Assembly (NCBI GenBank): GCA_030374805.1 | Contig: JARGSG010000087.1 | Span: forward strand, 1-53,863 | Direction of reading: 5' to 3' | Length of the DNA: 53,863 bases | DNA from: Gracilaria gracilis | Lineage: Eukaryota; Rhodophyta; Florideophyceae; Gracilariales; Gracilariaceae | Shown: positions 9,988-18,959 of the stretch, in pieces | Layout: every line of letters starts with the position of its first letter | Position numbering within the stretch: the stretch's first letter is position 1 | Translations under genes and position numbers: made by a program | The notes under the pieces: generated by a model | The model's database searches: none | What the model was told of the DNA's origin: nothing | Seen by the model: only the letters and a program-made list of their open reading frames with translations

Positions 9988-10731
9988 ATGCCGCCGCGCA
10001 AGAGCACGCATCGCCCGCTGGCCGCAAAGGCGCCGCGCGGGCTGGGGCCCTCTACCACCACCACCGCCACTACCGCCACCGCCACCACCACCACCACCAC
10101 CACCACCACCACCACCACCACGTCGCAGTCGTCCACGCCGTCTGCGCCAATCACGCCAGTTGCATCGGCGCCGTCTGCACCGTCTGCGCCGCCCGCGCCG
10201 CCGCCGCCGCCACAAAAGGTAGAGCTGAGGAAAACCACCAGCACCAGGAGTCGCCCGTCCGTGGCCGGCAAGGCGCTGCTTGAAAAGCCGCGCGCCGCCA
10301 AGTTTGCGTCCAAGGCGCTGGCCATCAAGGCCGAGAGGGCCGCGGAGAAGGCCGCGGAGAGCGCCGCGCTCGCCGCCGCGCGTCTGGCGCTGGAGAACTC
10401 CATTGAGCGCAGCCTGTGCAGCGTGCAGGCCGAGGTGAACGCCATCGAGCGCGATATCGCCAGCAAGGAGGACGCTTATATCAAGAATACTTGGGCGCAG
10501 GGTAATGTGTTGAGGGGCTGGGACGGCTTTGGTCGCAGGCTGGATCGCTCGGAGAGAGTTGTCACAGGCAACGGTAGTGGCGTCGCTACGGGCGCCCCAA
10601 AGCACCGCAAGTCCAGGCTCAGTGACCGTATCTTTAGTCTTAGTTCCTCCACTTCGCCTTTCAGACTCGACAACCCTGACGTTCAGATTGTCAAACGCGG
10701 CGGTGTGCAGAAAAAGAAGAAGAAGAAATGA
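9988..10731 (+). CDS. EAF6-like NuA4/MOZ acetyltransferase complex subunit
   Basis: The C-terminal half carries the EAF6 family hallmark: a coiled coil beginning LALENSIERSLCSVQAEV, continuing IERDIASKEDAYI, followed by QGNVLRGWDGFGRRL, which matches the family's GNxxxGFDGYL motif. EAF6 is a small structural subunit of NuA4 and related histone acetyltransferases in the nucleus. The N-terminal half is low complexity: Pro/Ala runs, poly-Thr (from ACC repeats) and a basic tail (KKKKKK). I chose ATG 9988 for its good context (AGCCATGC); the frame is open further up and ATG 9796 would add 64 Ala/Pro residues. A coiled-coil Lys/Ala/Glu segment (10290-10390) precedes the domain. Length is larger than the usual ~110-220 residues owing to the low-complexity region. 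Confidence 0.8.
   Translation: MPPRKSTHRPLAAKAPRGLGPSTTTTATTATATTTTTTTTTTTTTSQSSTPSAPITPVASAPSAPSAPPAPPPPPQKVELRKTTSTRSRPSVAGKALLEKPRAAKFASKALAIKAERAAEKAAESAALAAARLALENSIERSLCSVQAEVNAIERDIASKEDAYIKNTWAQGNVLRGWDGFGRRLDRSERVVTGNGSGVATGAPKHRKSRLSDRIFSLSSSTSPFRLDNPDVQIVKRGGVQKKKKKK
10054..10122. repeat. ACC trinucleotide repeat in EAF6-like gene
   Basis: A nearly pure (ACC)n run encodes the poly-Thr tract of the EAF6-like protein. Upstream, 9840-9975 holds GCGCCC and CCG repeats that encode Ala/Pro. Confidence 0.9.
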
Positions 10732-11318
10732 CCCCCTCCCTCACTGCACACAATCAAGCCCTCTATCTACAAACGTACATGCAGTACCTGCTCCCACACC
10801 CGCATCCTCGTCACTCTTCACTCACATTCAAACTCTGCACGTAAAAACTACACTAATCCATCATCTCATGATGCTCACTCAGCAGCCCGCCATCCCCGTT
10901 ACTCACCCCAAAACGCGCTCGCCGATTCATTGATTCATTTCACTAGTCCAAACCAAGTCATGTCAACAACTCTTCAAAGTGCGCACCAACTGCATCCTGC
11001 GAGAATCCATGAATCAACGCGTTCTGATCTTAAATCTGCTGTAATAAAGGCATGCTAGCGTGGCACGGGTCCCGCCCGCCGCCGCCGCCGCCTCCAAGTA
11101 TTAGTAGCCTTCTTAACGTCATATTTTGCAAGCTGGCGACGCCCTATCACACTCAAAAAGTTTTTGCAATTCCGAAGAGTCGTTGCGAAAGATCTACCCT
11201 TTTCAGAAAAGAAACGTCAACGTTACGCTCACCCTATTCATGTGTAGACAACATTATGTACCCAAGGGTAGCGTTTCCGTCTCATCCGTGGCGGGAACGA
11301 TATGGCGATTATCAACTA
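10732..11318. other. 3' flank between convergent EAF6-like and HGH1 genes
   Basis: The two genes converge here. The stretch has pyrimidine-rich sequence after the EAF6 stop, a short CCG repeat (about 11070-11092) and no coding signal. Confidence 0.5.
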
Positions 11319-12410
11319 TCATACCGCAGCAACAGTTGACGCCTCCGTCTTTTTGATACATTCCCCGCCTTCTTCGCTGGGCCGTTCGCCATCTTCGGCT
11401 ATGATAACTCTGTCGATAATGCTGTTCACTGTTGTTCGAATTTGCTCGGTATCTTCTGCTTGTTTCCACACCTCCAACACAGCATATGCGTCCTTTTCCC
11501 ATAATATCTTTCGCCCTTGTGCGCTCTTGCAAAGCAACAGAAGCGCTTCCACCAAAAGCAGTCGTATTTCTACCAAAGGCTCCGGAGTAGCCGCTTCTGG
11601 ATTGAGCGCCATGTCTTGCACGCACTGCGGGGCCTTCCTCACACTTGACGGCGGCACAGGGTGTTTTGGTGACATCAACCTTATCAAACACGTACCAATT
11701 GTATTCGGCTCACTAAGCAGTGCTTCATGACAGTCTTCCGCCATCGCGCAGTTTCGCAAAGCAGAAGCAACGGCAAGTCGAGTTGTTTCGTTGGATGACG
11801 GTATGAGCCGTAGCAACCACGTCAGCGGTTGCTGCCCTGATCTATTGAAATCGTTCTCAGCGCTTGTAGCATATTTAAACAAAAGATCTTCTCTTCCCTC
11901 TGCAGTAGTGAGAGCGTTGGGCATCCAAAGCACATTCGGAATTGATTCTAGGCGGGCAACAAGCTTCAGCAGCCTGTCAATAGTTAGGTCCTTCTCAATA
12001 CCGGTCAAACCTTTACCAACAAGCGCGTCTACGCCAAACGGATGACGTGTAATGTTCGATAACAGTCCTGCATAAAGTGAGGACAGCCCCCGTTCGTCAG
12101 GGTCAAGCAGTGCCTTCGCAGCTCGTTGAACAGCGCCTGCATTTGTCATCACTCTGGCCGCTTCCGTACCTTCAGAAATATTTACCAGCGCAGAAAGAGC
12201 TACTCGAGAGCATTGTCGATCTCCGCAGAGCACGAGTAAGCGACGAACTGTTTCTTCACCGACTTTGGTAGAGCCAATAATCTGTCGAAGTTTGGCTCCT
12301 GCATCTCCTCCCGAACATGCAGCCAGCGCGGTACATGCAGCCGTTCTTGTCGATGGGCCCACTGCGCCGCTGAGTAGCTTCACGATTTCTGTCAAAGCCT
12401 CCTTATCCAT
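11319..12410 (-). CDS. HGH1: HGH1-family armadillo protein
   Basis: About 363 residues of armadillo-type helices match HGH1 (FAM203), a cytosolic chaperone adaptor that helps eEF2 fold with the TRiC chaperonin. Matching blocks are LLSNITRHPFGVDALVGKG, TRLAVASALRNCAMAEDCH, and near the C-terminus EIRLLLVEALLLLCKSAQGR followed by RKILWEKDAYAVLEVWK, which align with the conserved HGH1 ending. The likely start is ATG 12410 (MDKEALTEIVKLLSG); the frame is open to 12584 but the extra part is basic and unlike the family. Length is close to that of yeast and human HGH1. It is divergent from COG3 across a 740-bp spacer. Confidence 0.8.
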   Translation of the reverse strand: MDKEALTEIVKLLSGAVGPSTRTAACTALAACSGGDAGAKLRQIIGSTKVGEETVRRLLVLCGDRQCSRVALSALVNISEGTEAARVMTNAGAVQRAAKALLDPDERGLSSLYAGLLSNITRHPFGVDALVGKGLTGIEKDLTIDRLLKLVARLESIPNVLWMPNALTTAEGREDLLFKYATSAENDFNRSGQQPLTWLLRLIPSSNETTRLAVASALRNCAMAEDCHEALLSEPNTIGTCLIRLMSPKHPVPPSSVRKAPQCVQDMALNPEAATPEPLVEIRLLLVEALLLLCKSAQGRKILWEKDAYAVLEVWKQAEDTEQIRTTVNSIIDRVIIAEDGERPSEEGGECIKKTEASTVAAV

Positions 12411-12649
12411 TTCCAGGTTCGTTTCTTTAACTCGCGCGAGCCAGAGTTGCTTCTTGACAGACCGCAAAACTTGCAGCTTGTAGATCACGCAAAGCTGCTT
12501 TCCAGATAGATTCCGTCGCCAGTGAATTAGTTTTCGTCCAAGTAGATAAAAGGCCTTCACTCGCCAGATGAGAGCTCTGAACACGTTGGCAAGTTAGTCC
12601 AGACTGCCTTCCACGTCTCCCCTACAATATGTATTCTATGCCTTGTTAT

Positions 12650-12667
12650 ACCGTTGGTACCAACGGT
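12650..12667. promoter_or_regulatory. Perfect palindrome of two ACCGTTGGT half-sites
   Basis: ACCGTTGGTACCAACGGT is identical to its reverse complement and is made of two inverted ACCGTTGGT half-sites. Single or partial copies occur elsewhere in the window. The half-site contains the MYB core CCGTTG. Dimeric binding by a MYB-type regulator is inference. Confidence 0.5.
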
Positions 12668-12969
12668 GCCGATTCGGCTGTACACAACGCACGGGGGTCA
12701 CCGTCGACGTGATACAAAGTATGACATCTTGTTGCCTACCTTCAATATCAAATCTGTCATCTTTTGCTGTCTATAAATGTCATTTGGGGGAAGCCAAGCG
12801 GGAAGCATGATGGTTTTACACTCCTCTTGAACAAACAAATTTCAACCAAATTATACCTTTTCTTTGACTTGATGTTGGAGAGGGCGGAACTCTTTTCTGC
12901 TCCTGGTTCCAAATTGGATTGATGCATCGCCAATGATCAGGAGCTGAAGTTAAGCTATCCCGGACAGAG

Positions 12970-12980
12970 TTATAAAAGGT
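12970..12980 (+). promoter_or_regulatory. TATA box of COG3
   Basis: GTTATAAAAGG lies about 170 bp upstream of the COG3 ATG on the plus strand, a good match to a eukaryotic TATA box. Confidence 0.5.
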
Positions 12981-13148
12981 GTTCAGCCTTGACATAATTC
13001 AGGAGTACTAGCAGAATGGTGATCTTGACAGGACATTGACTCCGGACAGATCGATTGCACCAATTCGAGGCAAGTCTTTCAAGTGACATCAAGGTTCGGT
13101 TAGAGTTTGGCTTCTCCTAATTGTTTCATATATAATAAGCGCTCTTTT

Positions 13149-15257
13149 ATGGCTTCGAAGGCAGTGGAAGCCTCCTCTAGGGCGAAGAGTCATGGTGAGT
13201 TCTTGCGTTTATGGGAAAGCAATGCTCCTCTGACACACGACCAACTGCAACTATGTGCCCTTGTCGAATCACAATGTTCCACCGTTGTTCCGGTTTCAAA
13301 AGTGTCTATAGCAAAAACTGCTGGTGCTGTTGATTCGTCACAGAACGATAAAGATGAGGCTATGTTTGCATACAAAGGGGAGGATGGTTTAAAGGGCTTA
13401 GCCGAGGTCAGCACTGCGGAAGAGTTCCATATTTGGCATAACGAGATGGAACGAAGACTCGAAGAAGCTAATGAACACAAATATCGATCACTGGTAGACG
13501 GTCTCAAAGAGGATCGAAAGGCCTGTCTGAGACTAATAGAAACAGTAGGTGATGCTTTGGCAGCTCTCATTAAGATTGAAGGCGGTCATCAGTTTGTGTC
13601 GGACATAGTTCTGCAGTTCAAGTCAGACTGCGAGGCAATGGTGTCAGAAAGGAAAACATTGGGTGAACTGGCGGACGCACTCCGAAAGCGACTCACCTAT
13701 TTTGATGAACTCGAGACGTTGACAGCGAAATTTGGAGGAGGGAAGAACTCAATCAAGCCAACAGATTCCGATTTTGTCAAATTGCTGCATCGCTTGGACG
13801 AGTGCGTGGCTTATGCATCCAGCTCAACTGGGGCAGTGGCAGAAGCAGATGGATATCTAGCCCGTTTCCTCGAGTTGCAAAGGAGAGCTTTTACTTCTAT
13901 TCGAAACCACACGGTGACCGTCTTCCGAGACACTACAACACAAGTTGCGAAGGAACTTCGAGAGGATCGTCTTAATGGAGCTGGGTTTAGACATGCTGAT
14001 CTCACCGACGCGTCCAAAGAATACCTGCGATTTCGAACCATCGCTCCTCGTATAAAGTCGTTAATGGCAGAGCTTCATTCTAGAGCAAAGGCAAATCCAT
14101 CAAGTCCTCGTGCTGGCGCATCTATGCGACATAGCGAGCTCAATTTGTCTCCTCCCTATGCAAGAAGACCGTCTCCCACAACAGACGCTTATTCGAATCC
14201 ATCATCCAGTGGAATGGCTGGGTTTAACGTGAATTCTATGTTTTCAACACGAAACACTGCTCTGGGGTTGTATGCGGACTGCGAAGAAATCTTTTTTGAA
14301 CAACGGAAGCGTTTGCTTGACTCATCTGTTACAGCCCATGTTAAATCACTAGCGGATGTGAAGAACATGATCGCTTTGGCAAGACCTGGATCAGCATACG
14401 TTTTGCGCGTTTGTCAATTGGAGCGCCAGCTCTATGAGCATTTCTTTCCATTTGACAGCGAGGAGCAAAACGAGACTCCCGTACTACATTCAGCGCTTGG
14501 CGGTGTGTGCGATGTCGTATATACAGAATTGAGGCCACTCATATTGCAGGAGGATGACCTTGACAACCTGGTTTACCTTATTGAGGTTTTGAAAACAGAG
14601 ATTCTTGGTGATGAAGTTCCTCGTCGCGGGTTTGCAGGAAAGGCGTTTGCTCCGTCTGCGGTCCGTGCTATTGCGGACGCACAGGAGCGTATCATTTATC
14701 GAGCCGAAGTGTATATGCGTGATGAAATCCGAGGGTTCGTTCCAAGCCAACATCACCTCAACTACCCCGAACTCATTTTGGAGTGTAACAAACGAGCGTC
14801 CGCATCCTCCCTTTCCGTTGCAACTTCCGCACAAAAGTCAACGGACGCCGGTGAGATGGAGAACAAGTCAGAAACTGAATCAAGAGACAAGGATAGTTTC
14901 GTTCCTGACATCCGCAGTGTGGGCATATATGCCACATGGTATCCACCTGTAGAGAAGACGCTTAGATTGCTTTCAATGTTGTACCGATGCGTGGATGGGG
15001 AGGTGTTTGCAGGGGTAGCGCAAGAAGCAGTCGCGATATGTGTTCAGAACGTAGGTTCGGCCGCTGCACGGATTGCCGCACAAGACAAACCGAACGCCGA
15101 GGACCATGCGCAACTGTTTCTAATCTGGCAACTATTGATGACCAGGGAACAGATCTCTCCCTTTGATGTGGACATGGAACTCGCCACCAGATTGGACCGA
15201 TATTCTCAGTCACTTTCGCGGAAGCGAGCTGCAAAATTACTTCACCAAGGTACTTGA
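13149..15257 (+). CDS. COG3: COG3 (conserved oligomeric Golgi subunit 3), C-terminally truncated
   Basis: About 700 residues match COG3/Sec34, a subunit of the COG tethering complex for retrograde transport within the Golgi. The diagnostic Sec34 block is at about residues 170-205: ERKTLGELADALRKRLTYFD followed by ELETLTAKFGG. The conserved late block SAAARIAAQDKPNAEDHAQL with LFLIWQLLMTREQISPFDV matches the family, but after residue about 676 (near 15178) the sequence becomes an out-of-frame reading of an ABCE1 fragment, ending at 15257. The usual last 100-150 residues are missing. Start: ATG 13149; an upstream in-frame TTG at 13107 is not used. The gene is probably a breakpoint product, or the true 3' exons lie elsewhere. 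Confidence 0.8.
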   Translation: MASKAVEASSRAKSHGEFLRLWESNAPLTHDQLQLCALVESQCSTVVPVSKVSIAKTAGAVDSSQNDKDEAMFAYKGEDGLKGLAEVSTAEEFHIWHNEMERRLEEANEHKYRSLVDGLKEDRKACLRLIETVGDALAALIKIEGGHQFVSDIVLQFKSDCEAMVSERKTLGELADALRKRLTYFDELETLTAKFGGGKNSIKPTDSDFVKLLHRLDECVAYASSSTGAVAEADGYLARFLELQRRAFTSIRNHTVTVFRDTTTQVAKELREDRLNGAGFRHADLTDASKEYLRFRTIAPRIKSLMAELHSRAKANPSSPRAGASMRHSELNLSPPYARRPSPTTDAYSNPSSSGMAGFNVNSMFSTRNTALGLYADCEEIFFEQRKRLLDSSVTAHVKSLADVKNMIALARPGSAYVLRVCQLERQLYEHFFPFDSEEQNETPVLHSALGGVCDVVYTELRPLILQEDDLDNLVYLIEVLKTEILGDEVPRRGFAGKAFAPSAVRAIADAQERIIYRAEVYMRDEIRGFVPSQHHLNYPELILECNKRASASSLSVATSAQKSTDAGEMENKSETESRDKDSFVPDIRSVGIYATWYPPVEKTLRLLSMLYRCVDGEVFAGVAQEAVAICVQNVGSAAARIAAQDKPNAEDHAQLFLIWQLLMTREQISPFDVDMELATRLDRYSQSLSRKRAAKLLHQGT

Positions 15258-15693
15258 AGACGACATTAAGGCTGTGTTCAAACCGCAATACGTCGATGCT
15301 ATCGCGAAGGCCGTCAAGGGTCGTGTCATAGACATGCTTAAGAGAAAGGATGAGCGCAATGCAATGGATAGTATTGTATATGATTTGCAGCTGCGCAAAC
15401 TGCTTGACCGTGAGATCGGTGTTCTTAGCGGCGGCGAGTTGCAGCGTTTCGCGTTGGCTATGGTCGCTGTGCAGCAAGCGGAAGTGTATATGATCGACGA
15501 ACCCAGCTCCTACCTTGATGCACGCCAACGACTAAAGGCCGCCAAGCTTATCAGAGGTCTACTTGCCGATAAGAGCAAGACTTATGTTATTGTGGTGTTC
15601 AGCTGTCTTCCAAGACAAACTTTAGATTATCTGTGTGCATCCATGCACACTATGTCACCAGTCACCCACATATATGAACAAACACTACCATGA
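15175..15693 (+). pseudogene. ABCE1/RLI1 fragment fused to COG3
   Basis: This piece encodes residues from the first ATPase domain of ABCE1, the Fe-S ribosome-recycling factor: PPDWTDILSHFRGSELQNYF, AVFKPQYVDAIAKAVKGRV, the ABC signature VLSGGELQRFALAMV and Walker B/D-loop EVYMIDEPSSYLDARQRLK. Missing are the Fe-S domain, the first Walker A, and everything after the H-loop; where the family has EHDLSVLDYL the sequence reads FSCLPRQTLDYL, so the switch histidine is gone. It then decays into unrelated sequence up to the stop at 15693. It starts inside the COG3 reading frame (+1 relative to it) with no promoter or ATG of its own beyond MMWTWN. It cannot be a working ABCE1; it is a gene fragment joined at the COG3 breakpoint. 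Confidence 0.85.
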
Positions 15694-16029
15694 CCCTGCT
15701 CCGTCAATCAGAAAAAATCCAAGAGGCTTATGCTGCTGCACCTCTGTTGTGACTGACTGAGAAGTGCAGATCTGCAATGCTTTATTGAGATGACTCGAGA
15801 TCTTCACAATTATTGGAAGCCGTCACAAGTCTCGCGATCTTCGATACCTTCACTGCGTGCAATTGTTCTAGATGCCGCACAAGCCAAGCCCTATCTTTAC
15901 ACCCCTTATCGCTTAGGGTGTATATGTATATAAAGCACATGTGCACGGATCTAGAGTGCTTCTCCAAGTGCTCCTTACGGCTAAATTATGAAGCTCCGGC
16001 ACCGGTCACACCGATACGGACGAAGACGT
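15694..16029. other. Intergenic, nothing recognised
   Basis: Short AT-rich spacer between the ABCE1 fragment and the convergent zinc-finger gene. It contains a TATA-like run near 15920 but no coding signal. Confidence 0.5.
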
Positions 16030-16791
16030 TCATGCGCGGTGAGTTTGGCGCTTGCGCGGGCGCTTGGTGCGCTTCTTGGCGGGTTGCATTGGCGCGTCAC
16101 ACACGGCGCAGTTATTCTTGCGGATGTGGTTCACGGAGCTGCATTTGGAGCAGCGCCGCTGCACGCGCTCTTTGCCGCGCCGCGTGTCTGTGGAGTGTGG
16201 CAGCCGTGACGGCTTGAACGGCGGTGGTGACGGCGCGATTGGCGGCGGCGCGTTCCATAGCACTGCGGCGGCGGCGGCAGTAACGGCGTGCGGCGGCGCG
16301 TACAGCAGCGCGGACGACGCGGGCGTGGGCAGCGGCAGCGACTGCAGTGGCAGCGGCGGCGGCCCAGAGTACACCGCGGCGGCGACGTAGTCGTACGGCT
16401 GCGCGTCTGCGCCGTCAGCCTCCGGCTTGGGTTCCAACGACGAAGGCGGCAGCTCCAGCAGTGGGTTCTCGGCCAAGGCTCGGGCGGCGGCGAACATGAG
16501 CGCGGTAGTGGGCACATCGTCCGGCGGCGGGTGCGGCGGCGCAAGCTGCTGCTGCTGCTGCGGCTGCTGCGGCTGTTGCGGCTGCTGCGAGTGGAGCGGG
16601 ACGGCTCCCAGCTGGCCGCTGTACAGGGTGAAACGGGCGGTGCGACGGGCGTGGTATACGACGCCCTGCAGCGGGGGGTGACGGCGCGCCCAGTGGTCGA
16701 CGTCGACGTGGTCGGAGTGGCGCACGGTGGCTCTATTAAGGCTGACGAGCTCGAGCACACGGGTTGCCTGATACCGCGACGGCTGTGGCAT
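16030..16791 (-). CDS. RanBP2-type zinc-finger protein
   Basis: A 253-residue protein starts at ATG 16791 (MPQPSRYQATRVLEL). The middle is low complexity: a poly-Gln/Pro tract (SQQPQQPQQPQQQQQ), Ala runs and Pro-rich segments. The C-terminus has one zinc finger RRCSKCSSVNHIRKNNCAVC, spacing C-x2-C-x10-C-x2-C with the typical Asn, the RanBP2/ZRANB pattern, followed by a basic tail (KKRTKRPRKRQ) that could be a nuclear signal. Such fingers bind single-stranded RNA or ubiquitin; which applies here is unknown because the usual Trp before the first Cys is Arg. A TTTAAAAAT box lies about 240 bp upstream (17028-17037 region) on this strand. Confidence 0.6.
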   Translation of the reverse strand: MPQPSRYQATRVLELVSLNRATVRHSDHVDVDHWARRHPPLQGVVYHARRTARFTLYSGQLGAVPLHSQQPQQPQQPQQQQQLAPPHPPPDDVPTTALMFAAARALAENPLLELPPSSLEPKPEADGADAQPYDYVAAAVYSGPPPLPLQSLPLPTPASSALLYAPPHAVTAAAAAVLWNAPPPIAPSPPPFKPSRLPHSTDTRRGKERVQRRCSKCSSVNHIRKNNCAVCDAPMQPAKKRTKRPRKRQTHRA

Positions 16792-16796
16792 GGCGG

Positions 16797-16862
16797 CGGG
16801 TTGGCGGGCGGGCGGGCGGGCGGTCGGGCGGGCGGTCGGGTGGGCCGACGGGCGGGCGGCGC
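16797..16862. repeat. GGCGGGCGGGC minisatellite
   Basis: Repeated GGCGGGC/GGTCGGGC units immediately upstream of the RanBP2-type gene start. The G-tracts are G-quadruplex-prone on the plus strand. Confidence 0.8.
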
Positions 16863-17021
16863 GCAGGCGACCTACGACAGTCGCACTGCGACTGCTCGGC
16901 AGCGGCTTTTAGCGCGCGCGCGTGACGGAAGCGCGTGCGGCAGGCGAGTGTGCGCCAGGCGCGCGCGCGCGGAGGCGGACGTGCACGGCGGCAGATGCGC
17001 CCGTGCGGCTGATCCAAAAGC

Positions 17022-17205
17022 GCGCAAATTTTTAAAGCGCAAGTGACGCTCGCGCAACGTGCGCCCGACACGTGCGCCGCTTGCGCCGCCGGCTGCGTGC
17101 CCGCGAGGCGCTGCTCGGCGAGTGCGCGCGTTCGATCCGCCGCTCGCGCTGCCGCCGACACCAGCTGTGCACCGCCACGCCGCCGCCGCGCTCCGCGCGC
17201 ACGGC
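17022..17205 (+). repeat. Dispersed GC-rich repeat, copy A
   Basis: This ~185-bp segment is the reverse complement of 25595-25816 over most of its length, starting with the AT-rich GCGCAAATTTTTAAAGCGC and continuing through CAACGTGCGCCCGACACGTG. Here it sits upstream of the minus-strand RanBP2-type gene, so its AT core could be that gene's TATA region. Confidence 0.8.
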
Positions 17206-18959
17206 GACGCAAACGGCGGCGTGCGCGCTCGGTGGCACGCGCGCACGCAGCCACGCGCGAGCTCGGAGACTGCTTCCGCGCATCGCGTCGCGCAACGCGT
17301 ACGCGGCGGTAGCGGTAGGCGTGCGGGCACGGCGGTAGCGGTGGGCGTGCGCGCGCGTGGGATGGCGTCGTGGCCGCACGTGTGGGAGTGGCGGCGTGCA
17401 AGGGGTGGCGGCTTGCGTGCGCGGTCGGCGAACGTGCGCGGTCTGCACGCCGGCGCGCGCGGGAGAGCACGGCGCGAGCCGCGCAACCTCATGCTTACAG
17501 CGCTCTGGCAGGCGCTGTCTAATATTAGCGCGGCGCGCGCGCCTGCCACCACACGGGCGCGTATCATCATACGCGTGGCGGCGAGCTGCGTTTCACGGAT
17601 TATCAGCGAGCGCCACGCGTGCCACGCGCGCTTTGCCGCCGCCCCAGCGCTGCACGCCTGCCTGTGTGCAGTCGCGCCTGCAGTGCTGTGCGCTCTTTGA
17701 CAAGCTGTCTTTTTCCATCGCCGAATGTGCATTACAGCAGTAGCTATGAGGCAAAATTTGTGCTTCAGAAACGAGGCACGCGACGCAACTTGAAAAGTTT
17801 AAAGTCCCCCTCGAGTGTAGATAAAACTGTTCCGGGATTCGTAACTTGCAAGCAACCCGGCAGCCTTTCGAAGGCAGTGCGTTTTGCAACAGTAGTTGGG
17901 ATGTAAGTAGATAGATCCGACGCTTCCTGTTTCAAGTACAAATGCACTTAATTATGTGAAAGTTACATTGCCTGGCTACGGTAACTTACAAGTATCTACT
18001 CGTCAAGCGCACGCACACGCGTTGAGGCCGTGTAGTGCGGGCGCAGTGCGTGTGCGGCGCGTGCTCGTAACCCGTTTGCCACGCGTTGCAGTACGGAGAA
18101 GCGCAAGCGCGCGTGACGCACGGCGAGGAGGTCCTCCTCGTGCTCTACGCAGCGGGTGCAGCAGCGGTTTAGTTCAAACACAGCAGCTTTATCCCTCTTT
18201 CCAAGTCCAAACCGTACGGATACCACTTGCTGTTACAAGTTGCACGGTCGCCTGCAGCCGCACACGCGTTTAAAAACAGTTACACGCGTGTTGAGGACGC
18301 GCACACGTTGACACATCCAAGCCTTCTTTGGCCCGCACTTCTCCCGTGCGTATGAAGGCGTTCGTAGCGCTCCGAACGAACGCACTTACATTCGCATTCG
18401 CCGCGAAAAAAGTTTGCTTCCGCCTTCTACGTGTACCGTTGGTACTAACCGTTTCCCGTTCCTGTCACCTGTCACCTTGCGCGTTGGCCGCCAGATCAGA
18501 AAGTTCTATCTGCGCTTGCGCTCCCAGGAAGCGTTCATATCTATGATATGCGCGCCTGTCTACCGATAGTGAGCCGCTCTGCCCTGAAAAAGTATTTGTG
18601 AACTTGCGCTTTTGGTGCCAAAAGTGGCAGCCTGTTTAACAAACACCAAGGCCTGCGCACGTCGTGGCTACCGTTGGTAACAGTCCGGTTTATTCTATAA
18701 ACTATAATGGAGCAAACAAACGTTGTTATTGTGTCTGTGTCGTCGTTCACCATTCCCTGAAATCTGTACCCCCCTCACTGTAGCGTCCTGCTTGATTTTT
18801 GCCACCCCTCTGAACAGGGTCAAATTCGTGGGTTCTGTGTCACTCCTGAACCCACTTACGTGACATCGTCAGTAGTCACCCATTCATGTAAGACTCCATG
18901 AGCCCTTGCTCCCGGCGCATCCGAAGCACATGCTTCAGAAGCGCCAAGGTCATTCGCAG
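17206..18959. other. GC-rich then mixed non-coding region
   Basis: Arg/Ala-rich open frames on both strands up to about 17740 reflect CG composition. MYB-like motifs occur at 18435-18444 (extended, near-palindromic ACCGTTGGTACTAACCGT) and 18670-18679, the latter followed about 14 bp later by TCTATAAACT. A short minus-strand frame (18226-17996) has CCTRC but nothing else recognisable. Confidence 0.4.

Larger units (their letters stand above)
12411..13148. other. Bidirectional promoter region HGH1/COG3
   Basis: The spacer between divergent starts holds an 18-bp perfect palindrome at 12650-12667, a TATA-like CTATAAATG at about 12772-12780 and GTTATAAAAGG at about 12970-12980. No coding signal is seen. 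Confidence 0.5.

Noticed and set aside
9452..10222. Long Arg/Ala/Pro/His-rich open frames on both strands
   Set aside because: They are shadows of GCG/CCG/ACC repeats around the EAF6-like gene; only the frame ending in the EAF6 domain has a family match.
15163..15693. Functional ABCE1 gene
   Set aside because: Fe-S domain, first Walker A, H-loop and the whole second ATPase domain are missing.
17032..17743. Several long Arg/Ala/Cys-rich frames
   Set aside because: All six frames are open because of high CG content; residues follow composition and no domain appears. The similarity to frames at 25.5-25.9 kb is explained by the inverted DNA repeat.
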